A stretch of 64,000 bases of DNA from JABDIP01 sp965212545 (GCA_965212545.1 CBDBVB010000021.1:496001-560000), one strand, 5' to 3'. Positions 1 to 8,610 are shown, counted from the first letter of the stretch. A program made the numbers and translations. The notes: generated by a model from the letters alone, not told the origin.

Positions 1-403
1 CGTTCTCGCCCGTCACAACGCGCACGATGGTTCCGGTCGCCTCCGACTTGAACAGCATCACCGCGGCCGGCATCACCCGTGTCGAAACCGTCGGAAGCGC
101 ACCGACCGTGATCGTGAAACCGCCCTTGGCGCGGGCCTGGCTTATCGAGTCGACGCCCTGGCGCAAGGCCGTCACACTGGCGCCAGCATAGCGCAGGAAT
201 ACCTCGCCAAAGCCGGTCAGCATGACGCTACGGCCGCTGCGCTGGAACAGAGGCACCTCCAAGGCATCCTCCAATTCGCGGATCGTCTTGGAGACCGCCG
301 GCTGGGTGACGGACAGGGTAGCGGCAGCCTTGCCAATGCCACGCAGCCGCGCGACCTCCAAAAAGCACTGGAGATGCCGGAACTTGATACGATGGTCGAG
401 CAC
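1..403 (-). CDS. pcaQ: LysR-family regulator of the pca operon, PcaQ-like (3' end outside window)
   Basis: This is the N-terminal part of a LysR-type regulator; the rest lies beyond base 1. From a GTG at 403 the protein begins VLDHRIKFRHLQCF and continues into a LysR winged helix-turn-helix (GIGKAAATLSVTQPAVSKTI, about residues 20-40), followed by the start of the effector domain. An in-frame stop lies four codons upstream of the GTG, so the start can only be this GTG or the CTG two codons before it. It is transcribed divergently from pcaD, the arrangement of pcaQ in Agrobacterium and Sinorhizobium, where PcaQ activates pca genes in response to beta-carboxy-cis,cis-muconate-type intermediates. 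The family call is firm; the PcaQ assignment rests on context and on the operator-like palindrome at 427-442. Confidence 0.85.
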   Translation of the reverse strand, partial: MLDHRIKFRHLQCFLEVARLRGIGKAAATLSVTQPAVSKTIRELEDALEVPLFQRSGRSVMLTGFGEVFLRYAGASVTALRQGVDSISQARAKGGFTITVGALPTVSTRVMPAAVMLFKSEATGTIVRVVTGEN

Positions 404-426
404 GGTCAGAGGTCAAGCCACGCACT

Positions 427-442
427 ATAATGGTTTGGTTAT
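427..442. promoter_or_regulatory. Candidate PcaQ operator
   Basis: The 16-base sequence ATAATGGTTTGGTTAT lies between the divergent LysR gene and pcaD. It has palindromic ends (ATAA/TTAT) and matches the published PcaQ half-site arrangement ATAACC-N4-GGTTA(A/T) except for the inner two bases of the left arm. It sits 24 bases upstream of the regulator start and about 105 bases upstream of pcaD. Binding is inferred. Confidence 0.6.
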
Positions 443-547
443 GTTACTGGAAAGAATCATCATTTCACATAACTAATCGGACAAGGCATCATAAGAGTGC
501 AACGGGCCGGCCTTGCCCGCCGGCCAATGCGAGGGAGCCGCGAGACA

Positions 548-1342
548 ATGTCTTTCGCCGAGATCAATGGGATTGTTCTGCACTATGAGGAATCCGGGTC
601 GGCCCGGTTGCCGGCGATCGCGTTCTCGAATTCGCTGGGCACCGATTTCCGGATCTGGGACGGCGTGGCCCGCATTCTCAGGCCCGAATTCCGGCTGGTC
701 CGCTACGACAAGCGCGGTCACGGCCTGTCCGAAGCGCCGCCGGCGCCCTATGCGATGGACGATCATGTCGAAGACCTGGCCGGGCTTCTGGAGCATCTCG
801 GCGTCGAGGATGCATTGGTCGTCGGTCTGTCGGTCGGCGGCATAATCGCCCAGGCGCTGGCCGCCGGACATCCGGATCTGGTTCATGCCATCGTGCTGTG
901 TGACACGGCGCACAAGATCGGTACGGCCGATTTGTGGAACGGCCGTATTGCCGCTGTCCAATCGGAGGGCATTGCCACGATCGCCGACGGGATTCTGGAA
1001 CGCTGGTTCTCCGCCGGGTTCCGTGCCGAGCATCCGGTCGAACTGGCCGGCTACCGCAATATGCTGACGCGGATCCCGGCGGATGGATATGCCGGCACCT
1101 GTGCTGCCATTCGCGACACCGACCTGACGGAGACCTCCCGACAGCTTGCTTTGCCCTCCCTATGCATTGTCGGTGACGAGGATGGCGCGACGCCACCGGA
1201 CCTCGTGCGGTCCCTCGCTGATCTCCTGCCGGACAGCCGCTACGAGGTCATGACCGGATCCGGCCATCTGCCCTGCATAGATCAGCCCCATCGGCTCGCC
1301 GGGCTGATCCGTGGCTTCGCACAGGAGATTGGTCTTGTCTGA
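548..1342 (+). CDS. pcaD: 3-oxoadipate enol-lactonase PcaD
   Basis: Alpha/beta hydrolase of 264 residues that hydrolyses beta-ketoadipate enol-lactone to beta-ketoadipate. It has the family N-terminus with SNSLGTDFRIWD, the nucleophile elbow GLSVGG (Ser95), the acid in GDEDGATPP and the histidine in GSGHLP. The start is the ATG at 548, preceded by GGGAG; an upstream in-frame start at 497 would add a Pro/Arg-rich leader not typical of the family. It is the first gene of the pca operon and overlaps pcaC by 8 bases. It is a stand-alone lactonase, not a PcaL-type fusion with the decarboxylase. Confidence 0.95.
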   Translation: MSFAEINGIVLHYEESGSARLPAIAFSNSLGTDFRIWDGVARILRPEFRLVRYDKRGHGLSEAPPAPYAMDDHVEDLAGLLEHLGVEDALVVGLSVGGIIAQALAAGHPDLVHAIVLCDTAHKIGTADLWNGRIAAVQSEGIATIADGILERWFSAGFRAEHPVELAGYRNMLTRIPADGYAGTCAAIRDTDLTETSRQLALPSLCIVGDEDGATPPDLVRSLADLLPDSRYEVMTGSGHLPCIDQPHRLAGLIRGFAQEIGLV

Positions 1343-1754
1343 AGACCAGGCGCAAGGCGGCCGGTTCGCTGCCGGCATGGCAACGCGCCGCTCGGTGCTG
1401 GGCGACGCCCATGTCAACCGGGCCGAGGCGCAGAAGACCCGGTTCGACGCCGATTTCCAGACCTTCATCACCGAGGGCGCCTGGGGATCGGTGTGGTCCC
1501 GCCCGGGCCTGAGCAAGCGTGAGCGCTCGATGATCACGATCGCCCTGCTGGCCGCCCTGGGCCATGACGAAGAAGTCGCCATGCATGTGCGCGCCACGGC
1601 CAATACCGGCGCCACCCTGGAGGACGTCAAGGAGGCGCTGCTGCACGTCGCGGTCTATGCCGGCGTGCCGGCGGCCAACCGCGCCTTCAAGGTCGCCAAA
1701 CAAGCCTACAGGGAGATCGGCGTCCTGGCCGATGGGGAGGAAATACATGACTGA
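1335..1754 (+). CDS. pcaC: 4-carboxymuconolactone decarboxylase PcaC
   Basis: Small decarboxylase of the CMD/AhpD-like fold, about 139 residues. It converts gamma-carboxymuconolactone to beta-ketoadipate enol-lactone, the substrate of the adjacent pcaD product. Typical features are the N-terminal RRSVLGDAHV segment and the active-site helix region LGHDEEVAMHVRATANTGAT. I prefer the TTG at 1335 because AGGAG lies seven bases before it; a GTG at 1311 in the same frame would add eight residues. The 3' end overlaps the start of pcaH by 8 bases, so the two are translationally coupled. Confidence 0.93.
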   Translation: MSEDQAQGGRFAAGMATRRSVLGDAHVNRAEAQKTRFDADFQTFITEGAWGSVWSRPGLSKRERSMITIALLAALGHDEEVAMHVRATANTGATLEDVKEALLHVAVYAGVPAANRAFKVAKQAYREIGVLADGEEIHD

Positions 1755-2472
1755 GACCGGCGCCTTCATTCGGCGCGACCGCAGCTGGCATCCGCCGGCC
1801 TTCGCGCCCGGCTACAAATCCTCGGTGCTGCGTTCGCCCAGACGCGCCTTGTTGTCCGTCGAGCCATCGAGCGGCGACATGAGCGGGCCGGTCTTCGGTC
1901 AGGAGATGATCGATCCACTCGACCACGATCTGATCCGCAACTGCGCTGCGGACGGCGAGGCGATCGGCGAGCGCATCGTCGTCCATGGCCGGGTCCTCGA
2001 CGAGTGCACGCGGCCGGTGCCCAACACCCTGGTCGAAATCTGGCAGGCCAATGCCGGCGGGCGCTACCGCCACGTCAATGACGGCTACCTGGCCGCCCTG
2101 GACCCGAATTTCGGCGGCTGCGGCCGGGTCCTGACCGATGCCGAAGGTCGTTATGCCTTCCGCACAATCCGGCCAGGACCCTATCCCTGGCGCAACAATG
2201 GCAGCGACTGGCGGCCGGCCCACATTCACCTGTCGATTTTCGGCGAGGCCTTCGCGCAACGGCTGATCACCCAGCTCTATTTCGAAGGCGATCCGCTGAT
2301 CCCGCTGTGCCCGATCCTCAATACGATCGCAGATCCGGCTGCGGTCGGTCAGCTGATCGCCAAGCTCGACATGGGAGAGATGGAGCCCTTCGACAGCCTG
2401 GCCTACAGGTTCGATATCGTGGTGCGCGGCCGCCGCTCGACGTATTTCGAGAACCGCCCGGAGGGCAACTGA
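1747..2472 (+). CDS. pcaH: Protocatechuate 3,4-dioxygenase beta subunit PcaH
   Basis: Catalytic iron(III) subunit (241 residues) of the intradiol dioxygenase that opens protocatechuate to beta-carboxy-cis,cis-muconate. The iron ligands can be placed: Tyr107 (GRYRH), Tyr146 (GPYPW), and His159 and His161 (RPAHIH). The N-terminal region with RDRSWHPPA and PGYKSSVLRSP is usual for beta subunits. The start is the ATG at 1747, which overlaps the end of pcaC. pcaG for the partner subunit follows one base after the stop, as expected for a hetero-oligomeric enzyme. Confidence 0.96.
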   Translation: MTETGAFIRRDRSWHPPAFAPGYKSSVLRSPRRALLSVEPSSGDMSGPVFGQEMIDPLDHDLIRNCAADGEAIGERIVVHGRVLDECTRPVPNTLVEIWQANAGGRYRHVNDGYLAALDPNFGGCGRVLTDAEGRYAFRTIRPGPYPWRNNGSDWRPAHIHLSIFGEAFAQRLITQLYFEGDPLIPLCPILNTIADPAAVGQLIAKLDMGEMEPFDSLAYRFDIVVRGRRSTYFENRPEGN

Positions 2473-2473
2473 C

Positions 2474-3064
2474 ATGCCGGTGGAATATCTGAAGGAAACC
2501 CCTTCGCAAACGGCCGGGCCCTACGTTCACATCGGCACGGTCCCGTCCGCCGCCGGTTTGCCGGTGCGCACCCAGGAGAAGGCAAACGTGCTGGCCGCGG
2601 CGGATGCGGACGGTGAGCGGATCCGTATCGAGGGCATCATCCTGGACGGCGCCGGCGACGTGGTCCGCGACGCGATGATCGAACTGTGGCAGGCCGATCC
2701 GCAGGGCCGCTACGCAGCCGGGTCGTTCATCGGCTGGGGCCGTGCGGTCGCCGATTTCAAGACCGGGGAATGGGTCTTCGAGACCGTCAAGCCCGGCCCG
2801 ACGAAGTATGCCGATGGCCGCATGCAGGCACCCCATCTGAATTTGCTGCTGTTCGCGCGGGGCATCAACATTCACCTGCACACCCGCTTGTATTTCGCCG
2901 ATGAGGATGCCGCCAATGCCGACGATCCTGTCCTGGCGGCGGTCGGTTCCCCGGCACTGCGCCAGACCCTGATCGCCGAGGCCGAACAGCGTGGCGGCGA
3001 GACCGTCTATCGTTTCGAGATCCGCCTGCAGGGCGAGGGCGAAACCGTGTTCTTCGATATCTGA
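2474..3064 (+). CDS. pcaG: Protocatechuate 3,4-dioxygenase alpha subunit PcaG
   Basis: Non-iron partner subunit of PcaH, 196 residues. It opens with the diagnostic TPSQTAGPYVHIG and contains the dioxygenase-fold motif IELWQADPQGRYA. At the place where PcaH has its two histidine ligands this protein has MQAPHLNLLLFARG, so it keeps the fold but not the full iron site, as known for alpha subunits. The ATG at 2474 follows pcaH with no usable gap, giving coupled expression. Confidence 0.96.
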   Translation: MPVEYLKETPSQTAGPYVHIGTVPSAAGLPVRTQEKANVLAAADADGERIRIEGIILDGAGDVVRDAMIELWQADPQGRYAAGSFIGWGRAVADFKTGEWVFETVKPGPTKYADGRMQAPHLNLLLFARGINIHLHTRLYFADEDAANADDPVLAAVGSPALRQTLIAEAEQRGGETVYRFEIRLQGEGETVFFDI

Positions 3065-3085
3065 CGGGCGTAGGTCGGCTGAACC

Positions 3086-3937
3086 ATGGCGCAGTTTCTC
3101 TCCCTGAAGGAGGCCATCGCGCAGACGCTGCGCGACGGCGACCGGGTCGCCTTCGAGGGCTTCACCCACCTTATGCCCTTTGCCGCCGCCCATGAGGCGA
3201 TCCGCCAGGGGCGCAAGGATCTGACCCTGATCCGCATGACCCCGGACGTCATCTACGACCAGATGATCGGCATGGGCTGCGCCCGGAAGCTGGTCTTTTC
3301 CTTCGCAGGAAATCCCGGTGTCGGCCTGCTGCGACGCTTGCGCGACGCGGTCGAGAAGGGCTGGCCGGCGCCGCTGGAACTCGAGGAGCACTCCCACGCC
3401 GCCATGGCCAATGCTTATGAGGCTGGCGCGGCCGGTCTGCCCTGCGCGGTCTTTCGCGGCTATGTGGGCGCCGGGCTGAAGGCGGTGAACCCGAATATCA
3501 AGAGTGTCGTCTGCCCGTTCACCGGTGAGGAGCTGGCGGCGGTGCCGGCGCTCAACCCCGATGTGGGCATCATCCACGCGCAGAAGGCGAGCCGGCGCGG
3601 CGACGTGCTGATCGAGGGCATCACCGCCGCCCAGAAGGAGGTGGTGCTGGCTTCGGAACGCTCGGTGGTGACGGTCGAGGAGATCGTCGACGATTTCGAC
3701 GATGTCCACAAGAACGCCTGCATCCTGCCGCACTGGACCGTCACCGCGATCGCCCATGTGCCCGGCGGCGCGCATCCGTCCTACGCCCATGGATACTACG
3801 CCCGAGACAACGCCGCCTATCTGGACTGGGACCCGATCGCCGCCGACCGGGACCGCTTCCTCGCCTGGATGGAGGAAAACGTCCTGAACGCCGGACCGGA
3901 TGTGTTCGCCGAGCGGGCCGCGAGGGCTCCGCGATGA
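3086..3937 (+). CDS. pcaI: 3-oxoadipate CoA-transferase, alpha subunit (glutaconate/CatI type)
   Basis: Class I CoA-transferase A subunit, 283 residues, which with the next gene moves CoA from succinyl-CoA to beta-ketoadipate. It begins with FLSLKEAIAQTLRDGDRVAFEGF and has the glycine-rich CoA-transferase core. The length and sequence type match the CatI/GctA branch (about 280 residues) rather than the classical PcaI of Acinetobacter and Pseudomonas putida (about 230). Its place between pcaG and pcaF supports the 3-oxoadipate substrate. Symbol assigned from context; catI would describe the subfamily better. Confidence 0.85.
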   Translation: MAQFLSLKEAIAQTLRDGDRVAFEGFTHLMPFAAAHEAIRQGRKDLTLIRMTPDVIYDQMIGMGCARKLVFSFAGNPGVGLLRRLRDAVEKGWPAPLELEEHSHAAMANAYEAGAAGLPCAVFRGYVGAGLKAVNPNIKSVVCPFTGEELAAVPALNPDVGIIHAQKASRRGDVLIEGITAAQKEVVLASERSVVTVEEIVDDFDDVHKNACILPHWTVTAIAHVPGGAHPSYAHGYYARDNAAYLDWDPIAADRDRFLAWMEENVLNAGPDVFAERAARAPR

Positions 3938-4716
3938 GCGATTTCACACCAACCGAGATGATGACGGTGGCCGCCGCACGGGCGCTGAAGAACGATGATG
4001 TGGTCTTCGTCGGTATTGGCGCGCCCTCGGCGGCCTGCAATCTGGCGCGGTTGACCCATGCGCCGGGCATCACCCTGATCTATGAATCCGGCACCATCGG
4101 CACCAGGCCGGACGTGCTGCCGCTGTCGATCGGCGATGGCGAGCTGTGCGACACCGCCCTGACAACCGTGTCGGTCGCCGAGATGTTCCGCTACTGGCTG
4201 CAGGGCGGGCGGATCAGCGTCGGCTTCCTGGGCGCGGCCCAAATCGACAAGTTCGGCAATATCAACACGACCGTGGTCGGCGAGTACGCCCATCCCAAGG
4301 TGCGCCTGCCTGGCGGCGGCGGGGCTCCGGAGATCGCGGTCTCCTGTGGCGAGATCTTCATCACCATGAAGCAGTCGACGCGCGGTTTCGTGGAGACCAT
4401 CGATTTCGTGACCTCGCTTGGGCACGGCACCGGCAGTGACAGCCGCGCCCGGCTAGGCGTCCGTACCAAGGGTCCGACCCGCATGATGACCGACCTCGCA
4501 TGCTGGGAGCCGGACCCGGAAACCAGGGAATTCACCGTCGTCTCCCTGCATCCCGGCGTAACGCGGCAACAGGCCGAGGAGACGGTCGGCTGGCCGGTGC
4601 GCTTCGCCCGATCGGTCCCCGAGACGCCGCCGCCGACCGAAGAGGAGCTATCGGTCCTGCGCGATCTGAAGGCCCGCACCGACGCGGCCCATCGTGGCAC
4701 GGGCGGAGGGGCATAG
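3934..4716 (+). CDS. pcaJ: 3-oxoadipate CoA-transferase, beta subunit (CatJ type)
   Basis: Class I CoA-transferase B subunit, 260 residues, starting at an ATG that overlaps the stop of the alpha subunit by four bases. The catalytic glutamate is Glu51 in LIYESGTIG, the same motif that carries the CoA-thioester glutamate in glutaconate CoA-transferase. The motifs FLGAAQIDKFGNINTT and GGGGAPEIA are typical. Length (CatJ about 260) again places it in the CatIJ branch. It acts just before the thiolase PcaF, encoded two bases downstream. Confidence 0.86.
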   Translation: MSDFTPTEMMTVAAARALKNDDVVFVGIGAPSAACNLARLTHAPGITLIYESGTIGTRPDVLPLSIGDGELCDTALTTVSVAEMFRYWLQGGRISVGFLGAAQIDKFGNINTTVVGEYAHPKVRLPGGGGAPEIAVSCGEIFITMKQSTRGFVETIDFVTSLGHGTGSDSRARLGVRTKGPTRMMTDLACWEPDPETREFTVVSLHPGVTRQQAEETVGWPVRFARSVPETPPPTEEELSVLRDLKARTDAAHRGTGGGA

Positions 4717-4717
4717 C

Positions 4718-5923
4718 ATGGCCGAAGCCTTCATCTGCGACTATGTCCGCACGCCGATCGGGCGGTTCGGCGGCGCGCTGTCGTCGGTCCGCGCCGACGA
4801 CCTCGGCGCGGTTCCACTCAAGGCGCTAATCGCCCGTCATGTCGGCGTCGATTGGGAGGCGGTCGACGATGTCGTGTTTGGATGTGCCAACCAGGCCGGC
4901 GAGGACAATCGCAACGTCGCGCGAATGTCGCTGCTGCTGGCCGGGCTGCCAGTCTCGGTGACAGGATCGACGATCAACCGCCTCTGCGGCTCTGGCATGG
5001 ATGCGGTGATCACCGCCGCCCGCGCGATCAAGGCCGGCGAGGCGGAGTTGATGGTGGCCGGCGGCGTGGAATCCATGTCCCGCGCGCCACTGGTGATGCC
5101 CAAGGCCGAGACAGCGTTCTCGCGCCGGGCCGAGATCTTCGACAGCACGATCGGATGGCGCTTCGTCAACCCGGCGATGAAGGCGCAATACGGCGTCGAT
5201 TCCATGCCCGAAACCGGTGAGAACGTGGCCGAGGAGTTCGGCATCTCCCGCGCCGATCAGGACGCCTTCGCCTTGCGGTCCCAGCACCGAGCTGCGGCGG
5301 CGATCGAGGCCGGGATCCTGGCCGAGGAGATCACGCCGGTCACCGTGCCCCAGCGCAAGGGCGATGCCAGGATCGTCGACCGCGACGAGCACCCGCGCGC
5401 CGATACCGGTCTGGAGGCGCTGGCACGGTTGCCGACGCCGTTCCGCGAGGGCGGCACGGTCACCGCCGGCAATGCATCCGGCGTCAACGATGGCGCGGCC
5501 GCCCTGATCGTGGCGTCGGAAGCGGCCGCCGCCAAATACGGTCTGACCCCGATCGTCCGGGTGGTCGGCGGCGCCACGGCCGGCGTACCGCCGCGCATCA
5601 TGGGCATCGGCCCGGCGCCGGCGAGCAAAGCGCTTTGTGCCCGCCTGAATCTGACCCCGGCCGAATTCGATGTGATCGAGTTGAACGAGGCCTTCGCCAG
5701 CCAGGCCCTCGCCACTCTCCGCGACCTCGGCATTGCCGACGATGCCGTCCATGTGAACCCCAATGGCGGCGCCATCGCGCTCGGCCATCCGCTTGGCATG
5801 TCCGGCGCTCGTATCACCGGCACGGCGGCGCTGGAGCTGAAGCGCCGCGGCGGCAGCTGGGCGCTGGCGACAATGTGCATCGGCGTGGGGCAGGGGATCG
5901 CCGTGGCCCTGGAAGCCGTGTGA
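4718..5923 (+). CDS. pcaF: Beta-ketoadipyl-CoA thiolase PcaF
   Basis: Thiolase of 401 residues that cleaves beta-ketoadipyl-CoA to succinyl-CoA and acetyl-CoA, the last step of the pathway. The nucleophile is Cys90 in NRLCGSGMDA, and the C-terminal active-site residues are His357 (GHPLGMSG) and Cys387 (MCIGVGQG). The start is the ATG at 4718, right after the stop of the CoA-transferase beta subunit; the frame is open eight codons further upstream. The insertion of the transferase and thiolase genes between pcaG and pcaB makes the operon self-sufficient. Confidence 0.95.
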   Translation: MAEAFICDYVRTPIGRFGGALSSVRADDLGAVPLKALIARHVGVDWEAVDDVVFGCANQAGEDNRNVARMSLLLAGLPVSVTGSTINRLCGSGMDAVITAARAIKAGEAELMVAGGVESMSRAPLVMPKAETAFSRRAEIFDSTIGWRFVNPAMKAQYGVDSMPETGENVAEEFGISRADQDAFALRSQHRAAAAIEAGILAEEITPVTVPQRKGDARIVDRDEHPRADTGLEALARLPTPFREGGTVTAGNASGVNDGAAALIVASEAAAAKYGLTPIVRVVGGATAGVPPRIMGIGPAPASKALCARLNLTPAEFDVIELNEAFASQALATLRDLGIADDAVHVNPNGGAIALGHPLGMSGARITGTAALELKRRGGSWALATMCIGVGQGIAVALEAV

Positions 5924-5969
5924 CCGCCATGCGGAGAGCGGGCTCTAATCGGCGCGAGGTCATCTGGCC

Positions 5970-7031
5970 GTGACCATTTCGGCGTTCGATCATCCGCTGT
6001 TTGGTCAGTTGCTGGGCGACGACGCGGTCGCAGACGTCTTCGCGGTGGAGTCGGAGATCCGCGCCATGCTGGATTTCGAAGCGGCGCTTGCCCGCGCCGA
6101 GGCCGCAGAGGGCGTGATCCCGGCCGTGGCGGCGCCGGTCATTGCCGCCGCCTGCGAGTCGTTCGAACCGGACATGGCGGCTCTGGCCGCTGGCACGCGG
6201 CGCGACGGGATGACCGTGCCGAACCTGATCGCGCAATTGCGTGCAGCGGTGGGCGAGCCCCATGCGGCGCATGTGCATCACGGCTCAACCAGCCAGGATG
6301 TCATCGACAGTGGGCTGATGCTCCGGCTCAAGCCGCTCCTTGAAGACTTCGATCGTCGGCTCAATGGGCTTTCGGCGGCGCTCGCCGGTATGGCGGATGC
6401 GGAGGGCGCGCGCGAGATCATGGGGCGGACCCGCATGCAACGGGCGCTGCCGATCCTCCTGTCGGATCGCATCGCCACTTGGAGAACGCCGCTCGATGCG
6501 CATCGCGCGCGGTTGGCCGATCTGCAGCCGCGACTGCTGGCGCTGCAATTCGGCGGTCCCGTCGGCACCCGTGCCGCGCTCGGCAAGAAGGGCGACGCGG
6601 TGGCTGCCCGCCTCGCCGCCGATCTCGGCCTGTCGTCGCCGGACCCGGTCTGGCACGCAACCCGAGATCGGATCGCGGAATTCGCCGGCTGGCTGTCACT
6701 GGTGACCGGCAGCCTCGGCAAGATCGGCCAGGACATCGTGCTCATGGCGCAATCGGAGGTCGGCGAGGTGCGCTTGAAGTCCGGCGGCGGCTCGTCCGCC
6801 ATGGCGCACAAGGTCAATCCGGTCGCGGCGGAGGTGCTGATCGCCCTTGCCCGCTTCAACGCCACCCAGATTGGTGGCGCTCATCACGCCCTGATCCACG
6901 AGTCCGAGCGCTCCGGGGCGGCGTGGACGCTGGAATGGCTGACCCTGCCGCAGATGGTCGCGGCGACGGCTGGTGCCCTGCGCCTGACGGCGGAGATGCT
7001 GGGCGATCTGGAGTTCGCTAGCGACCCTTGA
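5970..7031 (+). CDS. pcaB: 3-carboxy-cis,cis-muconate cycloisomerase PcaB
   Basis: Member of the fumarase/aspartase superfamily, 353 residues, that lactonises beta-carboxymuconate to gamma-carboxymuconolactone. It shows the superfamily signature SSAMAHKVNPV, the HHGSTSQDVIDS histidine loop and the GRTRMQ motif. The start is the GTG at 5970. It is the last gene of the pca operon although its enzyme acts second. The final 14 bases overlap the end of the convergent small gene at 7018-7212. It is shorter than the common 400-450-residue PcaB proteins, as in many alphaproteobacteria. Confidence 0.93.
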   Translation: MTISAFDHPLFGQLLGDDAVADVFAVESEIRAMLDFEAALARAEAAEGVIPAVAAPVIAAACESFEPDMAALAAGTRRDGMTVPNLIAQLRAAVGEPHAAHVHHGSTSQDVIDSGLMLRLKPLLEDFDRRLNGLSAALAGMADAEGAREIMGRTRMQRALPILLSDRIATWRTPLDAHRARLADLQPRLLALQFGGPVGTRAALGKKGDAVAARLAADLGLSSPDPVWHATRDRIAEFAGWLSLVTGSLGKIGQDIVLMAQSEVGEVRLKSGGGSSAMAHKVNPVAAEVLIALARFNATQIGGAHHALIHESERSGAAWTLEWLTLPQMVAATAGALRLTAEMLGDLEFASDP

Positions 7032-7212
7032 TCGCCCGGGCGATCTCCGCTTCGGCGGCGTCGAGCGACGCTTGAAGGCGGTCCGGGTCGTGCCGGGCCT
7101 CGAGCACCTGTCGGAGCGCCCGGATCAGCCGCTCGTTCCCGTCGCGCAGGCGCTGTACCTCCGACTGCAGCTGGCCGACGGCGTCATGGGCACTGCCGAC
7201 GAATCCGGACAT
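7018..7212 (-). CDS. Small predicted coiled-coil protein, function unknown
   Basis: A 64-residue protein with a long charged helix (SEVQRLRDGNERLIRALRQV) and a second helix rich in Ala, Glu and Asp, consistent with a short coiled coil. No family is recognised. A good ribosome-binding site (GGGAGAAG on the minus strand, six to seven bases before the ATG) supports it as a real gene. It converges on pcaB and its stop lies inside pcaB's last codons. There is no signal peptide or membrane segment. Confidence 0.6.
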   Translation of the reverse strand: MSGFVGSAHDAVGQLQSEVQRLRDGNERLIRALRQVLEARHDPDRLQASLDAAEAEIARAIKGR

Positions 7213-7293
7213 GATGCTTCTCCCAACTGGTGACCCGAACTTTCATTGGTCCGAGGACGGCGCCTATCCCGGCGCGCCGACGGCGGCGGCGGG

Positions 7294-8610
7294 TCAGAAA
7301 TTGAACGGCTGCGAGATCATGAACTGGGTGCCGATGCCCTCTTCGGAATAGGCGGTGTCGACCCGAACGACGAAGCCCTTCGCGCGGGCACGGAGGCCCA
7401 GACCGATGTCCCACTGCATGTCGCTGTGCAACTCATCGACGTCCCACGAGGGCGCCACGCGGCCGATCTCGGCGAACGGCACGACCTGAATCCAATCGAC
7501 ACCGACAATCTCCTGCAGGCCAGGAAAATAGTCGAAGGGATTCCATTCCGGGGTCAGCCGATACTCCGCCGCGTAGTGGATCGCCGCCTTGTCGGAAAAG
7601 CGTTCGGACGGAAAGGCGCGCAGGCGAAACAGGCCGCCGAGTGTCGGGCCGGTATAGGCGGGTGGGCGATTGGAAATGCTGCCGTCATTCTCGACCGACC
7701 AGGACGGCGAATAGGCCGCCCAGGCGCTGAACGCCAACACCCTCTGGCGAAATGTGTCGGTCGCCCCGAGTGAAAAATACTGGTCGTATTCACCGGTCAG
7801 CGATGTCCAGGAATTGTCGCTGTCGAGCGCGCCGAAATCCCGCGAGACCTCCAGCAGCAGTCCGTTGCCGGTCGACGGATTGGCCGGAAGATCGCGATTG
7901 TCCCAGAACAGCGACAGGTCGACGCCGTTGGTTTGCAGATCGCTGTCGATATCGCCTTCGATCTCCTGCGAGCGGTAGAAGGTCCGCAACTGGAGAAACG
8001 TTCGGCCGCTTTCCAACGGGTTGAACGAGTCACCGCCCGTGGCGCCGGAAACCAGCAGGCCGCGGTCGAACTGGTAGTCGGGAACGATGTCGTCACGGCC
8101 GTTGCCGATCGGCAGCAGGTACTTGAACCGCATGCGAACGAAATTGTCGAAACCATCGCCGCTGACGAAGTTGTTCTCGTCGGAATCATTCGACCCGGCC
8201 CGTTCGCCGGCGAAATTCGGGTTCCCGTCGGTATAGCTGTCGACGTCGCTGAAATAGCCAAGCGATACGACCGGATCGATGAACAGCCGGTCGAATTTCG
8301 GCAGCCGGAGGTCGCGACCGATGAGAAACCCCATGGCCGACCCTTGACTGCCCGCCATGACCGAGGCGATCAGTGCCGATTGCCGTTCCGGATAGCCAAC
8401 AACCCCGTACGCAAAGCCGCCGCCGACGCCGAAACTCTCATTGTAGAATGGGAATGGCACGCTCAGGACATTGAGCGGTTTGTCGTCCTCCTCCGCCTCG
8501 TCCTGGGTCTGGCCGGACTGTGGAAGGGCCGACATGGCCACCAGGACGGCGCACAATCCAATGAACCCCGATCTGGAAAACCGGCGGATCATCGGGACCA
8601 GGTTACCCAT
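7294..8610 (-). CDS. Outer-membrane beta-barrel protein, Omp85/D15 surface-antigen type without POTRA domains
   Basis: About 438 residues with a signal peptide (Arg-Arg-Phe, then GFIGLCAVLVAM) followed by a region of alternating strands that ends in an aromatic residue (QPFNF), the sorting signal of outer-membrane barrels. GGLFRLRAFPSERFSDKAA near residue 330 resembles the RGY/F-type loop of BamA/TamA-family barrels, and NRDLPANPSTGNGL resembles the D15 strand motif (DxR.. P..G). No POTRA repeats precede the barrel, so it is a barrel-only member. I choose the ATG at 8610, six bases after AGGA. Transport substrate unknown. Confidence 0.72.
   Translation of the reverse strand: MGNLVPMIRRFSRSGFIGLCAVLVAMSALPQSGQTQDEAEEDDKPLNVLSVPFPFYNESFGVGGGFAYGVVGYPERQSALIASVMAGSQGSAMGFLIGRDLRLPKFDRLFIDPVVSLGYFSDVDSYTDGNPNFAGERAGSNDSDENNFVSGDGFDNFVRMRFKYLLPIGNGRDDIVPDYQFDRGLLVSGATGGDSFNPLESGRTFLQLRTFYRSQEIEGDIDSDLQTNGVDLSLFWDNRDLPANPSTGNGLLLEVSRDFGALDSDNSWTSLTGEYDQYFSLGATDTFRQRVLAFSAWAAYSPSWSVENDGSISNRPPAYTGPTLGGLFRLRAFPSERFSDKAAIHYAAEYRLTPEWNPFDYFPGLQEIVGVDWIQVVPFAEIGRVAPSWDVDELHSDMQWDIGLGLRARAKGFVVRVDTAYSEEGIGTQFMISQPFNF

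Noticed and set aside
2318..3790. Open frame of 490 codons on the minus strand inside the pca operon
   Set aside because: Antisense shadow of pcaH, pcaG and the CoA-transferase gene; no recognisable protein features.
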